Below, piece by piece: positions 1 to 6,934 of a stretch of DNA of 10,279 nucleotides (positions within the stretch are counted from its first letter, which is position 1; each line of letters opens with the position of its first letter). The notes under the pieces are model-generated. The model saw nothing but the letters and a program-made list of their open reading frames with translations. It was not told the origin of the DNA and did no database searches. Made by a program: the position numbers and the translations under genes. Source of the stretch: CAZHPA01 sp964533945 (lineage in GTDB: Bacteria > Bacillota > Clostridia > Lachnospirales > WRBF01); the NCBI GenBank assembly GCA_964533945.1, contig CAZHPA010000054.1, forward strand, positions 1 through 10,279, in the 5' to 3' direction.

Positions 1-30
1 GATTTTAGGCACTCTTAGCGTTCTTTCTTT

Positions 31-48
31 TTTCTTTTTAAAAAGAAA
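31..48. repeat. 18-bp perfect palindrome downstream of rpsL
   Basis: The arms TTTCTTTTT and AAAAAGAAA form a perfect palindrome in the non-coding stretch after the rpsL stop. Outer arms CTTAG (14-18) and CTAAG (49-53) could extend the structure across a bulge. Read on the rpsL strand it is not followed by a T-run, so it is a poor intrinsic terminator. It may be an intercistronic mRNA hairpin before the next gene of the operon, which lies outside the window. Its low-complexity A/T make-up means chance is also possible. Confidence 0.35.
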
Positions 49-67
49 CTAAGCAGAAAGCAAAAAA

Positions 68-496
68 TTACTTTTTAGCTGGTGTCTTTTTAGGTCTTTT
101 AGCACCATACTTAGACCTTGCTTGCATTCTTTTGGCAACGCCTGCTGTATCCAAAACACCTCTAATAATATGATAGCGAACGCCGGGAATGTCTTTAACA
201 CGACCACCCCTAATTAAAACGACGCTATGCTCTTGCAAATTGTGACCTTCGCCGGGAATATAGCTTGTTACTTCCATTCCGTTTGAAAGGCGAACTCTGG
301 CGATTTTACGTAATGCCGAATTAGGTTTTTTTGGTGTTGCTGTTTTAACTGATGTGCATACCCCTCTTTTTTGAGGACTAGACATAGTTGTTGTTTTGCG
401 CTTTAATGAGTTTAATGTTTTTTGAAGCGCAGGTGCTGTTGATTTTTTAACAGCAGTTTGGCGTCCTTTTCTAACCAATTGATTAAATGTTGGCAT
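68..496 (-). CDS. rpsL: 30S ribosomal protein S12
   Basis: This is the small-subunit ribosomal protein that lines the decoding centre and helps govern translational accuracy. The 142-residue product is collinear with S12 throughout. It starts MPTFNQLVRKGR and contains SPQKRGVC (40-47), TPKKPNSALRK (54-64), PGEGHNLQEHSVVLIRGGRVKD (in 81-102) and RSKYGAKRP near the C-terminus. An extra segment at about residues 27-40, compared with E. coli S12, is the form usual in Firmicutes. Lys56/Lys57 and Lys101, the positions where streptomycin-resistance substitutions arise, are wild type. Asp102 matches the aspartate methylthiolated by RimO in E. coli. One small oddity is CTSV at 47-50, where most bacterial S12 proteins have CTRV. 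A strong Shine-Dalgarno, AAGGAGGT (503-510 on the minus strand), lies 6 bases before the ATG and fixes the start. S12 usually leads the str operon (rpsL-rpsG-fusA-tuf), and rpsG would be expected just left of the window. Confidence 0.98.
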   Translation of the reverse strand: MPTFNQLVRKGRQTAVKKSTAPALQKTLNSLKRKTTTMSSPQKRGVCTSVKTATPKKPNSALRKIARVRLSNGMEVTSYIPGEGHNLQEHSVVLIRGGRVKDIPGVRYHIIRGVLDTAGVAKRMQARSKYGAKRPKKTPAKK

Positions 497-556
497 TTTT
501 GCACCTCCTTGTAAAATACATTTGCCTTTTAATTTTGTTTTTTGCCATACTTTGAA

Positions 557-585
557 ATTCTAGCATTTGTTTTTTAAATTGTCAA
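557..585 (-). promoter_or_regulatory. rpsL promoter (TTGACA-17-TAGAAT, extended -10)
   Basis: On the minus strand, TTGACA (580-585) and TAGAAT (557-562) are separated by 17 bases. TGC directly precedes the -10, giving an extended -10 element. Transcription would start near 550 and leave a leader of about 54 bases before rpsL. The match is close to the sigma-A consensus, as expected for a ribosomal-protein operon. Confidence 0.8.
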
Positions 586-645
586 GGTGTCATTAAAATA
601 TTAAGTGAATAAAAAACATTAATTTTCAAATAATATTTTTAAAGC

Positions 646-669
646 CGCAAAACCAAAAAAGTTTTTGCG
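646..669. repeat. Intergenic inverted repeat between divergent promoters
   Basis: CGCAAAAC (646-653) and GTTTTTGCG (661-669) can pair with one bulged base around a 7-base A-rich loop. It sits between the rpsL promoter and the surface-protein promoters, upstream of both transcripts, so it is not in either mRNA leader. It could be a protein-binding site or insulator, or chance in A/T-rich DNA. Confidence 0.3.
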
Positions 670-730
670 TTGCTTTTGTTACAATTACATTACATGGTAA
701 TAACATGACAATGACAAATCGAAAAATCAC

Positions 731-759
731 TTGAATTGTCTTTTGTATCGTGCTATATT
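731..759 (+). promoter_or_regulatory. Upstream promoter P1 of the surface-protein gene
   Basis: TTGAAT (731-736), a 17-base spacer, then TATATT (754-759) preceded by TGC (extended -10). It would give a leader of roughly 165 bases before the surface-protein start. It is a weaker match than the downstream promoter, with which it shares the TGCTATA core. Confidence 0.55.
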
Positions 760-839
760 TGAAAAAAGCGTTGCCAAAGATGAAAAAAATGAAATTAAAA
801 ACTTATTATTTCAATTCCATTACAATACGTTTAATCGTG

Positions 840-868
840 TTGACTTGCAAATTTCGCAATGCTATAAT
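840..868 (+). promoter_or_regulatory. Main promoter P2 of the surface-protein gene
   Basis: TTGACT (840-845), a 17-base spacer, then a perfect TATAAT (863-868) preceded by TGC (extended -10). The expected start is near 875, giving a leader of about 55 bases. AAGGAGG (917-923) stands 7 bases before the ATG at 931. A strong promoter with a strong ribosome binding site suggests high expression. Confidence 0.8.
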
Positions 869-930
869 TAACTTTGTTATTGGGAAGGAAATTTTACCCA
901 AGCAAATTAACTATTTAAGGAGGAAAAAAA

Positions 931-3900
931 ATGAAAAAAAAGATTGCACTAATTTTGGCATCTGCAATGGCTATTTCCACTGTTTTGCCAATGAACGTTT
1001 TCGGTGCGGTTGTTAACAGCGGGGTAACACCTAGCCAAGGTCCAATCCCTAAAGAAACATTATTATATGACCGTCTTCTTCAAGACATAGACCCTGAGCT
1101 TCAACCAACTCCATTACCTGTTCCAACTAATGTTACTAACAGAAAAGGTAGTGACTTGAATTTAAGGCTTGATTATGAATTAAAAGATGGAAATGCAAAT
1201 ACTTTCCAAGTAAATTTAGAAAAAGCAGACTGGGCTTTTGAGAATGAAAACACTGCAACAGGCGCTGTTGAGTTAAACTATAATGATACATTCTCATACT
1301 ATAACTCATCTACAAAAAGATATACGTATGCAGGTGCTTCATATGGTATTCAAAGAGCAATAGTAGAAGCTGTTAAAGCAGCAAACGGCATAACAACAAC
1401 TGCAGGTGTTAATATTCCTGATGTTAAGCAAATTGATGCTGCATTTGCAGGAATAGCATATCAAGAAGCTATTGAATCTCCAAACTCTACAACATATAGC
1501 CATACACATGAAAATCAAACTCTTAACAACAGAGTAGAAAATAACGGTGTATTAGGTACTCATACGAGCAATACCCCTGTACCTGTTGCTTTTGGCTATG
1601 TTGAAGACCCAGCAAATCCTGGCACTTATATATTTGAAACAAGCACAAGCCGTTCATACTATCCAGGAACTGTTGATCATGCTGTAGACGACATTATTAA
1701 ATCATTATTTGTAATGTACAACAAAGTAGGTACAGCACAAGATTTAGGACTTAGAATCTTAACGGTTTACAACACGGCTGGCGACCCAACAAGCGGAATA
1801 AATGAATTAGAAACATTAAAGAATTACGATAGATTCCATACTGCAATTAAAACTGGAATATATCAAAAAGCAGGCGTTTATGGTAGCGCAGACTACTATA
1901 TGGATATATCAGGTTTATACAAAACAACTGCAACTGTAACAATTTTAAACAAAATTTCTCAACAAGTAATCAACGAAATGAATGGCAACTACTATAACAC
2001 ATATAATGCATTCGTTAGAATACCACTAGTTGCCAAAACTCATAAAGATGCATCAGGCGACATTAAAGTTAATGCAACAAGCGTAGGAACAAATAACACT
2101 GTAATAGTTGGCGGAACTTTCACATTAGGTAGCCTTCTTGATGCAGCAACTTCTGTAACAGTTTCTGTTGGAGAAGTTACTACAGAAAGAGATACTTTTA
2201 TTATTGATAAACTTATTTTAAAAGAAAACTTAATTGGTTCTATTAGAGGTAACAGAGGTAAAACTCCTCCAACAGGATATACAGATTCAGACCCAGACTT
2301 TAGCAGAGAAGGCAATCTTGGAAATAATGAACTTGGCAACGAAGGTCCTATTATGATTACAGCTCCTGCAGGCTATAAGTTTTTAATTCCAGACCCAGAT
2401 AAAACTAAAAAGACAACAGACGGTAAAGTTCTTGTTGACGGCGGCTTAATTAAAACACCAATCAACGTAACATTTGAAGATAATGGCAGAACTTACACTA
2501 GAAAAATTGGAAACTTTGATGCAACAGGCGATTTAAAAATTAATAATTCTCCTGTTCCAGCAAATACTACTACTAATATTACTGATGCTGGATACGGTAA
2601 GCTTGCAAACGGTGGTACTATGTCATATGGTTACCATGTAACAAGCGGCGCTAATGCTTATCGTTCAATCGTTATTACAACAGGCGCAGATTTCCAACCT
2701 TCAACATCACACACAGGTACAATGTTTATTGAAAACCTTCAATTAATTAACTACGGCGGCGACATTAACTACGGCGAAGACGTTAAAATTACAGTTAGAG
2801 GCGGCGGCGTTAAAGAACAAACTATAACAGTTGGTAAACGTGTTGACAGAGGCGTTAGCTTAAGAATCGACACAGGTTCAGGTCATGCTCCATACAATGC
2901 AGTTACAAACTTAGTTTCAGGTCGTTTTGAACCATATACTCTTAACCCAGAAACTATGACTAACGACCGTGTTTACACTAACGTTAATGCAAATGACAAA
3001 ACACACAGAACAGCTCGTGTTATTTTTGAAGAATTAACTTCAAATTCATGGTGGGCTGAAAGAAAAACAACATTCACATTACCAGAAGGCGTTAAATTTA
3101 TTAAAGTTGATGTAATTGATTCTTCTTTAATCTATGCTAATTCTAAAGAAAATAACAGCACAGTTGTTATTCCTGGTATTTCTAAAGGCGTTGTTCCAAA
3201 CTTAGGCGAATATGTTACTAAATCAGGCAACAATTCACATGATAAAGTTTGGGTTGATGACAATGTTTTAACTATTGAATCAACAACAAAAGACAGAGTT
3301 GGCAAAGCTAAAATCGTTATGGATATTTGGGTATCTGTAGAAGCAGATTATGCTCCTGGTGCAGATAAAAAAGACATCACTTTAACAGTTGATGGCGACT
3401 TCTCAATTCCAGCTAACGAAGAAGCACCTGCTCCACTTGTTATCGCAACAGCTCAAGCTCCTGTAACTGTAGATGCTAAAGTTACAAACGTTAAAATTGG
3501 TTTCCAAGTTGTTCCAACTGCAGACGTAACTTTAACTGAAAACTTTGCTGGTGCATTACAAAAAGACAAAACAATCGTTCTTTCAATGGATAAATTCGTA
3601 ACAAGCACGGGCGGACTTATTTTAACAGACGATTACAAAGATAACTTTACAATTTCAACTGGTAACATCACTCTTGGCAAAAAGAGCGGAAACGTTATTG
3701 TAACAAAAGCTTCAACTACTGCTTCAACAATTAAATTCTCTGATGTTGCAGTAAGTATTGACCGTACAGTACCATTCTCTAACAAGAATGCATACAAATT
3801 AATCGCTGGTGGTTCTGCAATTGCTGCAAACTCTCATGCTAATGATTCAAGAATTTCTAAAGGCTTAAATGGCGACAACCGTGCAACATTTGGAACTAAA

Positions 3901-4395
3901 GGTATTGCTGTTGATTACCTTAAAGTTGCAACAGGTTCAAGTGACGTTTTAACTGAAGAAGTTAAAGTAACAATTGGCGAAAACACTTACACTATGAACG
4001 GCGTTGAAAAAGAAATGGACGCTGCTGCATATTTAACAGAAGACGGAAACACAATGGTTCCAATTAGATTCGTTGCTAACGCTTTAGGTGTTCAAGACAC
4101 AGATATCGTTTGGGACGACAGCATTAAGAGAGTAACAATTTTCTTAGGCGATTCAGGACGTTCTGTTCAATGGACAGCAAACAACGATACAATGAAAGTT
4201 AACGGCGCTGACATAACTATGGTTGGTGCAAACAACCAAAAAGTTACTCCAGAAATCGTTGATTCAAGACTTTATATCCCATTCAGACAAATCGGTAGAG
4301 CATTTGGCGTTACTGTTGATTGGGATCCAGCACCTCCAGGAACAGCAATTTTCAACCCAACTCAATTAGTTGAAACAGCTGCTGCTGCTGAATAA
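931..4395 (+). CDS. Large secreted surface (S-layer-like) protein with C-terminal stalk domain
   Basis: The 1154-residue product begins with a classical signal peptide: MKKK, a hydrophobic core to about residue 22, and a likely cut V-F-G|A after residue 25. Most of the chain is beta-rich, rich in Thr, Asn, Gly and Val, and not assignable to a known family by eye. It has very few cysteines. Residues about 1011-1140 form a domain like the copper amine oxidase N-terminal/stalk repeat of clostridial surface proteins, with two half-repeats, MVPIRFVANALGV (from 1042) and LYIPFRQIGRAFGV (from 1114), each followed by a W-D motif. Despite the domain name there is no sign of amine oxidase activity; here it probably serves in cell-surface attachment or assembly. 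Two promoters, a consensus ribosome binding site, two terminators and optimal-looking codons in the last two thirds suggest an abundant cell-surface protein. There are no SLH repeats, no LPXTG signal and no C-terminal membrane helix. The chain ends with ETAAAAE. Ile ATA codons are concentrated in the first third (see findings). Function as an S-layer protein is inferred. Confidence 0.85.
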   Translation: MKKKIALILASAMAISTVLPMNVFGAVVNSGVTPSQGPIPKETLLYDRLLQDIDPELQPTPLPVPTNVTNRKGSDLNLRLDYELKDGNANTFQVNLEKADWAFENENTATGAVELNYNDTFSYYNSSTKRYTYAGASYGIQRAIVEAVKAANGITTTAGVNIPDVKQIDAAFAGIAYQEAIESPNSTTYSHTHENQTLNNRVENNGVLGTHTSNTPVPVAFGYVEDPANPGTYIFETSTSRSYYPGTVDHAVDDIIKSLFVMYNKVGTAQDLGLRILTVYNTAGDPTSGINELETLKNYDRFHTAIKTGIYQKAGVYGSADYYMDISGLYKTTATVTILNKISQQVINEMNGNYYNTYNAFVRIPLVAKTHKDASGDIKVNATSVGTNNTVIVGGTFTLGSLLDAATSVTVSVGEVTTERDTFIIDKLILKENLIGSIRGNRGKTPPTGYTDSDPDFSREGNLGNNELGNEGPIMITAPAGYKFLIPDPDKTKKTTDGKVLVDGGLIKTPINVTFEDNGRTYTRKIGNFDATGDLKINNSPVPANTTTNITDAGYGKLANGGTMSYGYHVTSGANAYRSIVITTGADFQPSTSHTGTMFIENLQLINYGGDINYGEDVKITVRGGGVKEQTITVGKRVDRGVSLRIDTGSGHAPYNAVTNLVSGRFEPYTLNPETMTNDRVYTNVNANDKTHRTARVIFEELTSNSWWAERKTTFTLPEGVKFIKVDVIDSSLIYANSKENNSTVVIPGISKGVVPNLGEYVTKSGNNSHDKVWVDDNVLTIESTTKDRVGKAKIVMDIWVSVEADYAPGADKKDITLTVDGDFSIPANEEAPAPLVIATAQAPVTVDAKVTNVKIGFQVVPTADVTLTENFAGALQKDKTIVLSMDKFVTSTGGLILTDDYKDNFTISTGNITLGKKSGNVIVTKASTTASTIKFSDVAVSIDRTVPFSNKNAYKLIAGGSAIAANSHANDSRISKGLNGDNRATFGTKGIAVDYLKVATGSSDVLTEEVKVTIGENTYTMNGVEKEMDAAAYLTEDGNTMVPIRFVANALGVQDTDIVWDDSIKRVTIFLGDSGRSVQWTANNDTMKVNGADITMVGANNQKVTPEIVDSRLYIPFRQIGRAFGVTVDWDPAPPGTAIFNPTQLVETAAAAE

Positions 4396-4405
4396 TTTTT
4401 ATTCG

Positions 4406-4437
4406 AAAAAGTGTCGCTTAGGCGGCACTTTTTATTT
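4406..4437 (+). terminator. Intrinsic terminator after the surface-protein gene
   Basis: AAAAAGTGTCGC (4406-4417) pairs with GCGGCACTTTTT (4422-4433) around a TTAG loop, with one T-G wobble, and runs directly into T-rich sequence. It begins 10 bases after the TAA stop. Confidence 0.9.
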
Positions 4438-4452
4438 TAAATATTTAGAATT

Positions 4453-4479
4453 AAAACGTCATTTAAACGACGTTTTTTT
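4453..4479 (+). terminator. Second, back-up terminator
   Basis: AAAACGTC (4453-4460) pairs with GACGTTTT (4469-4476), and the T-run continues to 4479. The loop contains the self-complementary TTTAAA, so the whole 24 bases form a near-perfect palindrome. The stem is A/T-rich and weaker than the first. It lies just before the next promoter, so it would shield the redox operon from read-through. Confidence 0.65.
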
Positions 4480-4486
4480 AATTCCA

Positions 4487-4515
4487 TTGACAAAATAATA
4501 TATAAGTCGTATAAT
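4487..4515 (+). promoter_or_regulatory. Promoter of the ferredoxin-AOR operon
   Basis: A perfect consensus pair, TTGACA (4487-4492) and TATAAT (4510-4515), with a 17-base spacer. The start is expected near 4522, leaving a leader of about 56 bases. A purine-rich site GAAAGGG (4562-4568) precedes the ATG at 4578. No operator or riboswitch could be recognised in the short leader. Confidence 0.88.
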
Positions 4516-4577
4516 CATATGCGTGTTGCTTTCATAGCGTTCGCCTGATTTTTAGATTTTAGAAAGGGTGCTTTTTT

Positions 4578-4985
4578 ATGGCAAAAGTATTAAAATCAAA
4601 CGGAATGTCAAGATGTATAGGGTGTTTCACTTGTTTAAGAATTTGTTCAAGTGTTAATCACAAAAGTTATACCGATAATAAAAGTGCAATTAAAGTCAGG
4701 ACGCTTGGGGGCTTGTCCGGAAAGTTTTTTGCAACCCATTGTTTAGCTTGCGATAAAGACAGGGCTTGTATGGACGTTTGCCCAACAGGCGCACTTTCCG
4801 CACGTAATGGGGGCGGCGTTATATTATCTCCCAAAAAATGCATTGGCTGCCGAAAATGCGCCGATGCCTGCATTGTTAAAGCTATATATTTTGTTGGAGA
4901 AAATACACCTCCAATAATTTGTAAACATTGCGGTGCCTGCACTAAATATTGCCCTCATGAATGCTTGGAAATGGAGGAAAAATAA
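4578..4985 (+). CDS. Four-cluster [4Fe-4S] ferredoxin, electron-transfer subunit of the AOR
   Basis: This 135-residue cytoplasmic iron-sulfur protein has 17 cysteines. Sixteen fall into four quartets fitting [4Fe-4S] sites: C13/16/19/23, C55/58/64/68 (wider CX2CX5CX3C spacing), C88/91/94/98 and C115/118/121/125; C129 is extra. The second and fourth quartets end in the ferredoxin-like CP dipeptide. Similar polyferredoxin subunits accompany AOR-family enzymes, for example AorA of Aromatoleum and the small subunit of WOR5. The gene directly precedes the AOR gene, whose ribosome binding site lies inside this reading frame, so the two are probably translationally coupled and form one complex. It would move electrons between the tungsten/molybdenum subunit and soluble ferredoxin or another carrier. 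No signal peptide or membrane segment is present. The four-cluster reading is direct; the partner assignment is inferred from context. Confidence 0.9.
   Translation: MAKVLKSNGMSRCIGCFTCLRICSSVNHKSYTDNKSAIKVRTLGGLSGKFFATHCLACDKDRACMDVCPTGALSARNGGGVILSPKKCIGCRKCADACIVKAIYFVGENTPPIICKHCGACTKYCPHECLEMEEK
4973..4977 (+). promoter_or_regulatory. Ribosome binding site that sets the AOR start
   Basis: GGAGG stands 9 bases before the ATG at 4987, inside the last codons of the ferredoxin gene. An in-frame ATG at 4933 would add 18 residues but has no such site and would overlap the ferredoxin by about 50 bases. The ATG at 4987 is also where recognisable AOR sequence (LGEKYIKVLNINL) begins. Confidence 0.85.
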
Positions 4986-4986
4986 A

Positions 4987-6744
4987 ATGCTTGGCGAAAA
5001 ATATATTAAAGTTTTAAATATAAACTTAACAAATGGAAAAGTTAGAATTGATTTAAGGGAAGACTTGAATCAATATTTAGGAGGCGTTGGCGTTGCTTCT
5101 AAATTGCTCCTTGAAAATATGAAGCCAAACCTTTCGCCTCTTGATGAGCAGCAACCAATTATTTTTGCAAAAGGTGCATTAACTGCCATTTTTCCTGTTG
5201 TAACAAAAACTGTCGCCATGTTTATTTCTCCTGTCACTGGAGAACTTGGAGAATCATATGCCGGTGGTAGATTTGCATATACTATGTTTAATGCCGGATT
5301 TGACGCTTTTGTAATTACAGGAAGAGCAAATAAGCCATCGTACATTTCAATTTTCAACAATTTAATAGACATTAAAGACGCAAGAGCATATTGGGGTTTG
5401 CAAGCTAATCAAGTTGGCAATCATATTAGAACAGTTGAAGGCGGAAGTGGCAAGCGTTCTATTATTCGTATTGGCCCAGCAGGAGAAAATCTTTGTAAAA
5501 TAGCCAATGTTAATGTTGACACGTATCGCCATTTTGGCAGAATGGGGCTTGGGGCTTTATTTGGAAGCAAAAATTTAAAAGCTATCCAAGTTACAGGAGA
5601 TAACACAAAGCAGATTGCAGATAACAAGAAATATTTTTTAATGTATAATGAAATATTTAAAAAAATTACCGATACACCTATTATGTCAAAATATCATGAT
5701 TTAGGAACTTCAATTAATGTTAACGTACTAAATCATATTGGCGCATTACCAACAAGAAATTTGCAACAGAGCAAATTTGAAGAAGCAGAAAAAATAAGCG
5801 GCGAGTATTTCGCAGAACATAATTTAATTAGAAAAGTTGCTTGCGTTGGCTGTCCTGTTGGTTGCATTCACATAGGGCAAGTTAGGCGAGAATTTGGTAA
5901 AGGTCACGAATATGAATGTTTAGATGTTGCATACGACTATGAGCTTATAGCAACTATGGGTTCATATTTGGGAATTAGCGACAGCAATTCGATTTTAGAA
6001 TTAATTGATGAAGTTGAAGAACAAGGGCTTGATGCCGTTTCTTGCGGAGTTTGCCTTGCATATGCAACAGAAAGCTATGAAAAAGGTTTAATTTCCTTAA
6101 ACGAAACTATTGTTCCGCTTGAATTTGGAAATAAACAGAACTATGTGCAAGCTATTAAATATATGTCTAAAAAGAAAAATGAATTTTACGATGCACTTTC
6201 CGATGGTTTAGCTGTTGTTACGCAAAAATATGGCGGCGCTGAATTTGGCGTTTCAATAGCTAAAAACGAAATGCCAGCATATCACACAGGTTATGGCGCA
6301 ATTGTAGGATATAGCTGTGGTGCAAGACATAGCCATTTGTGCAATGGCGGTTATTCGTATGACCAAACGCATTTAGATTTGTATAAAGAAAAACTTGTTA
6401 ACGACTTATTCGAGGAAGAACTTAAGAGATGCGTACTTAATTCTATTGTTATATGCCTTTTTGCAAGAAACGTTTATGATAACGAAACAATTTTAAAAGC
6501 ATTTGATGCTGTAGGTATTGAAGGTTATGACAATGAAAAATTAGGAGAACTTGCACGTAAAATATATAAAACAAAGCTTCAAATTAAAGAGGCACTTGGC
6601 TTTGATTTGTCAAAAATTCAAATTTCCAAAAGAGTATTTCAAACACCAGCAATGGGTAAAGTACTTGACGAAGGCGTTGTACGTGAAATGATTGAAATGT
6701 TTAAGCAAAAAAATATAGAACTTTTAAACTCTGAAAATAACTAG
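4987..6744 (+). CDS. Tungsten/molybdenum aldehyde:ferredoxin oxidoreductase family protein
   Basis: Read from the ATG at 4987 the protein has 585 residues, close to the usual length of about 600. It covers the AOR N-terminal pterin domain (about 1-205) and the C-terminal helical domains. Landmarks are GRMGLGALFGSKNLKA (184-199) and the cluster motif CVGCPVGC with C286, C289 and C293, almost the same numbering as in Pyrococcus furiosus AOR. The fourth ligand is likely C490. H448 aligns with the active-site histidine in the motif CGARHSH. Family members hold a tungsten or molybdenum bis-pterin cofactor plus one [4Fe-4S] cluster, and interconvert aldehydes and carboxylic acids with ferredoxin. 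Two pterin motifs deviate from the P. furiosus form: E344-E-Q-G-L-D349 for DxxGLD and N485-S-I-V-I-C490 for DxxGLC. The substrate cannot be told from sequence; some family members act on substrates other than aldehydes. The gene follows the ferredoxin by one base. No cofactor-synthesis or tungstate-transport genes lie in the window. Confidence 0.93.
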   Translation: MLGEKYIKVLNINLTNGKVRIDLREDLNQYLGGVGVASKLLLENMKPNLSPLDEQQPIIFAKGALTAIFPVVTKTVAMFISPVTGELGESYAGGRFAYTMFNAGFDAFVITGRANKPSYISIFNNLIDIKDARAYWGLQANQVGNHIRTVEGGSGKRSIIRIGPAGENLCKIANVNVDTYRHFGRMGLGALFGSKNLKAIQVTGDNTKQIADNKKYFLMYNEIFKKITDTPIMSKYHDLGTSINVNVLNHIGALPTRNLQQSKFEEAEKISGEYFAEHNLIRKVACVGCPVGCIHIGQVRREFGKGHEYECLDVAYDYELIATMGSYLGISDSNSILELIDEVEEQGLDAVSCGVCLAYATESYEKGLISLNETIVPLEFGNKQNYVQAIKYMSKKKNEFYDALSDGLAVVTQKYGGAEFGVSIAKNEMPAYHTGYGAIVGYSCGARHSHLCNGGYSYDQTHLDLYKEKLVNDLFEEELKRCVLNSIVICLFARNVYDNETILKAFDAVGIEGYDNEKLGELARKIYKTKLQIKEALGFDLSKIQISKRVFQTPAMGKVLDEGVVREMIEMFKQKNIELLNSENN

Positions 6745-6775
6745 AAGAAATTAAAAATAAGCTTAAAGAATCAAG

Positions 6776-6813
6776 TGGATTTTTATTAAGTAAAAATCCA
6801 ACCACCATTTTTT
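6776..6813 (+). terminator. Hairpin after the AOR gene, possible terminator
   Basis: A perfect 10-bp stem, TGGATTTTTA (6776-6785) with TAAAAATCCA (6791-6800), encloses the loop TTAAG. A run of six T follows at 6808-6813, but seven bases separate stem and run, so it may be a weak terminator or an RNA 3'-end stabiliser. Confidence 0.5.
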
Positions 6814-6828
6814 AAATAAAACGCATAA

Positions 6829-6864
6829 AAACTGCGCCCAATATTTAGGGTGCAGTTTGTTTTT
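6829..6864. terminator. Bidirectional terminator between convergent operons
   Basis: AAACTGCGCCC (6829-6839) pairs with GGGTGCAGTTT (6848-6858), 11 bp with one G-T wobble, around an 8-base loop. On the plus strand GTTTTT follows; on the minus strand the stem continues straight into TTTTT (6826-6830). It can therefore end both the AOR operon and the kinase transcript, whose stop is at 6935. Confidence 0.85.
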
Positions 6865-6934
6865 GGAGCAAGGGTAAAGCTTTTATAAGTTCTAGTAAGC
6901 TTACTTGAAATAAATGCAAAGGTTTATAATGAGT

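Noticed and set aside
750..1016. Plus-strand ORF of 88 codons overlapping the start of the surface-protein gene
   Set aside because: It has no ribosome binding site, spans the main promoter and leader of the surface-protein gene, overlaps the signal peptide codons in another frame, and has a composition typical of translated A/T-rich non-coding DNA.
2040..2339. Minus-strand ORF inside the surface-protein gene
   Set aside because: It is a shadow of a well-supported gene, with no start signals and no recognisable protein.
4522..4577. Possible molybdenum/tungsten cofactor riboswitch in the leader of the redox operon
   Set aside because: The leader is only about 56 bases, too short for the known Moco riboswitch, and no conserved helices could be recognised.
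4667..4942. Minus-strand ORF opposite the ferredoxin gene
   Set aside because: The opposite strand codes for an unmistakable four-cluster ferredoxin; this frame has no ribosome binding site.
5070..5627. Two minus-strand ORFs opposite the AOR gene
   Set aside because: They lie opposite conserved AOR N-terminal motifs and have no initiation signals.
6894..6905. Palindrome AGTAAGCTTACT downstream of the kinase gene
   Set aside because: It is a short 12-bp palindrome without loop or T-run; it is a weak hairpin and the real terminator lies at 6829-6864.
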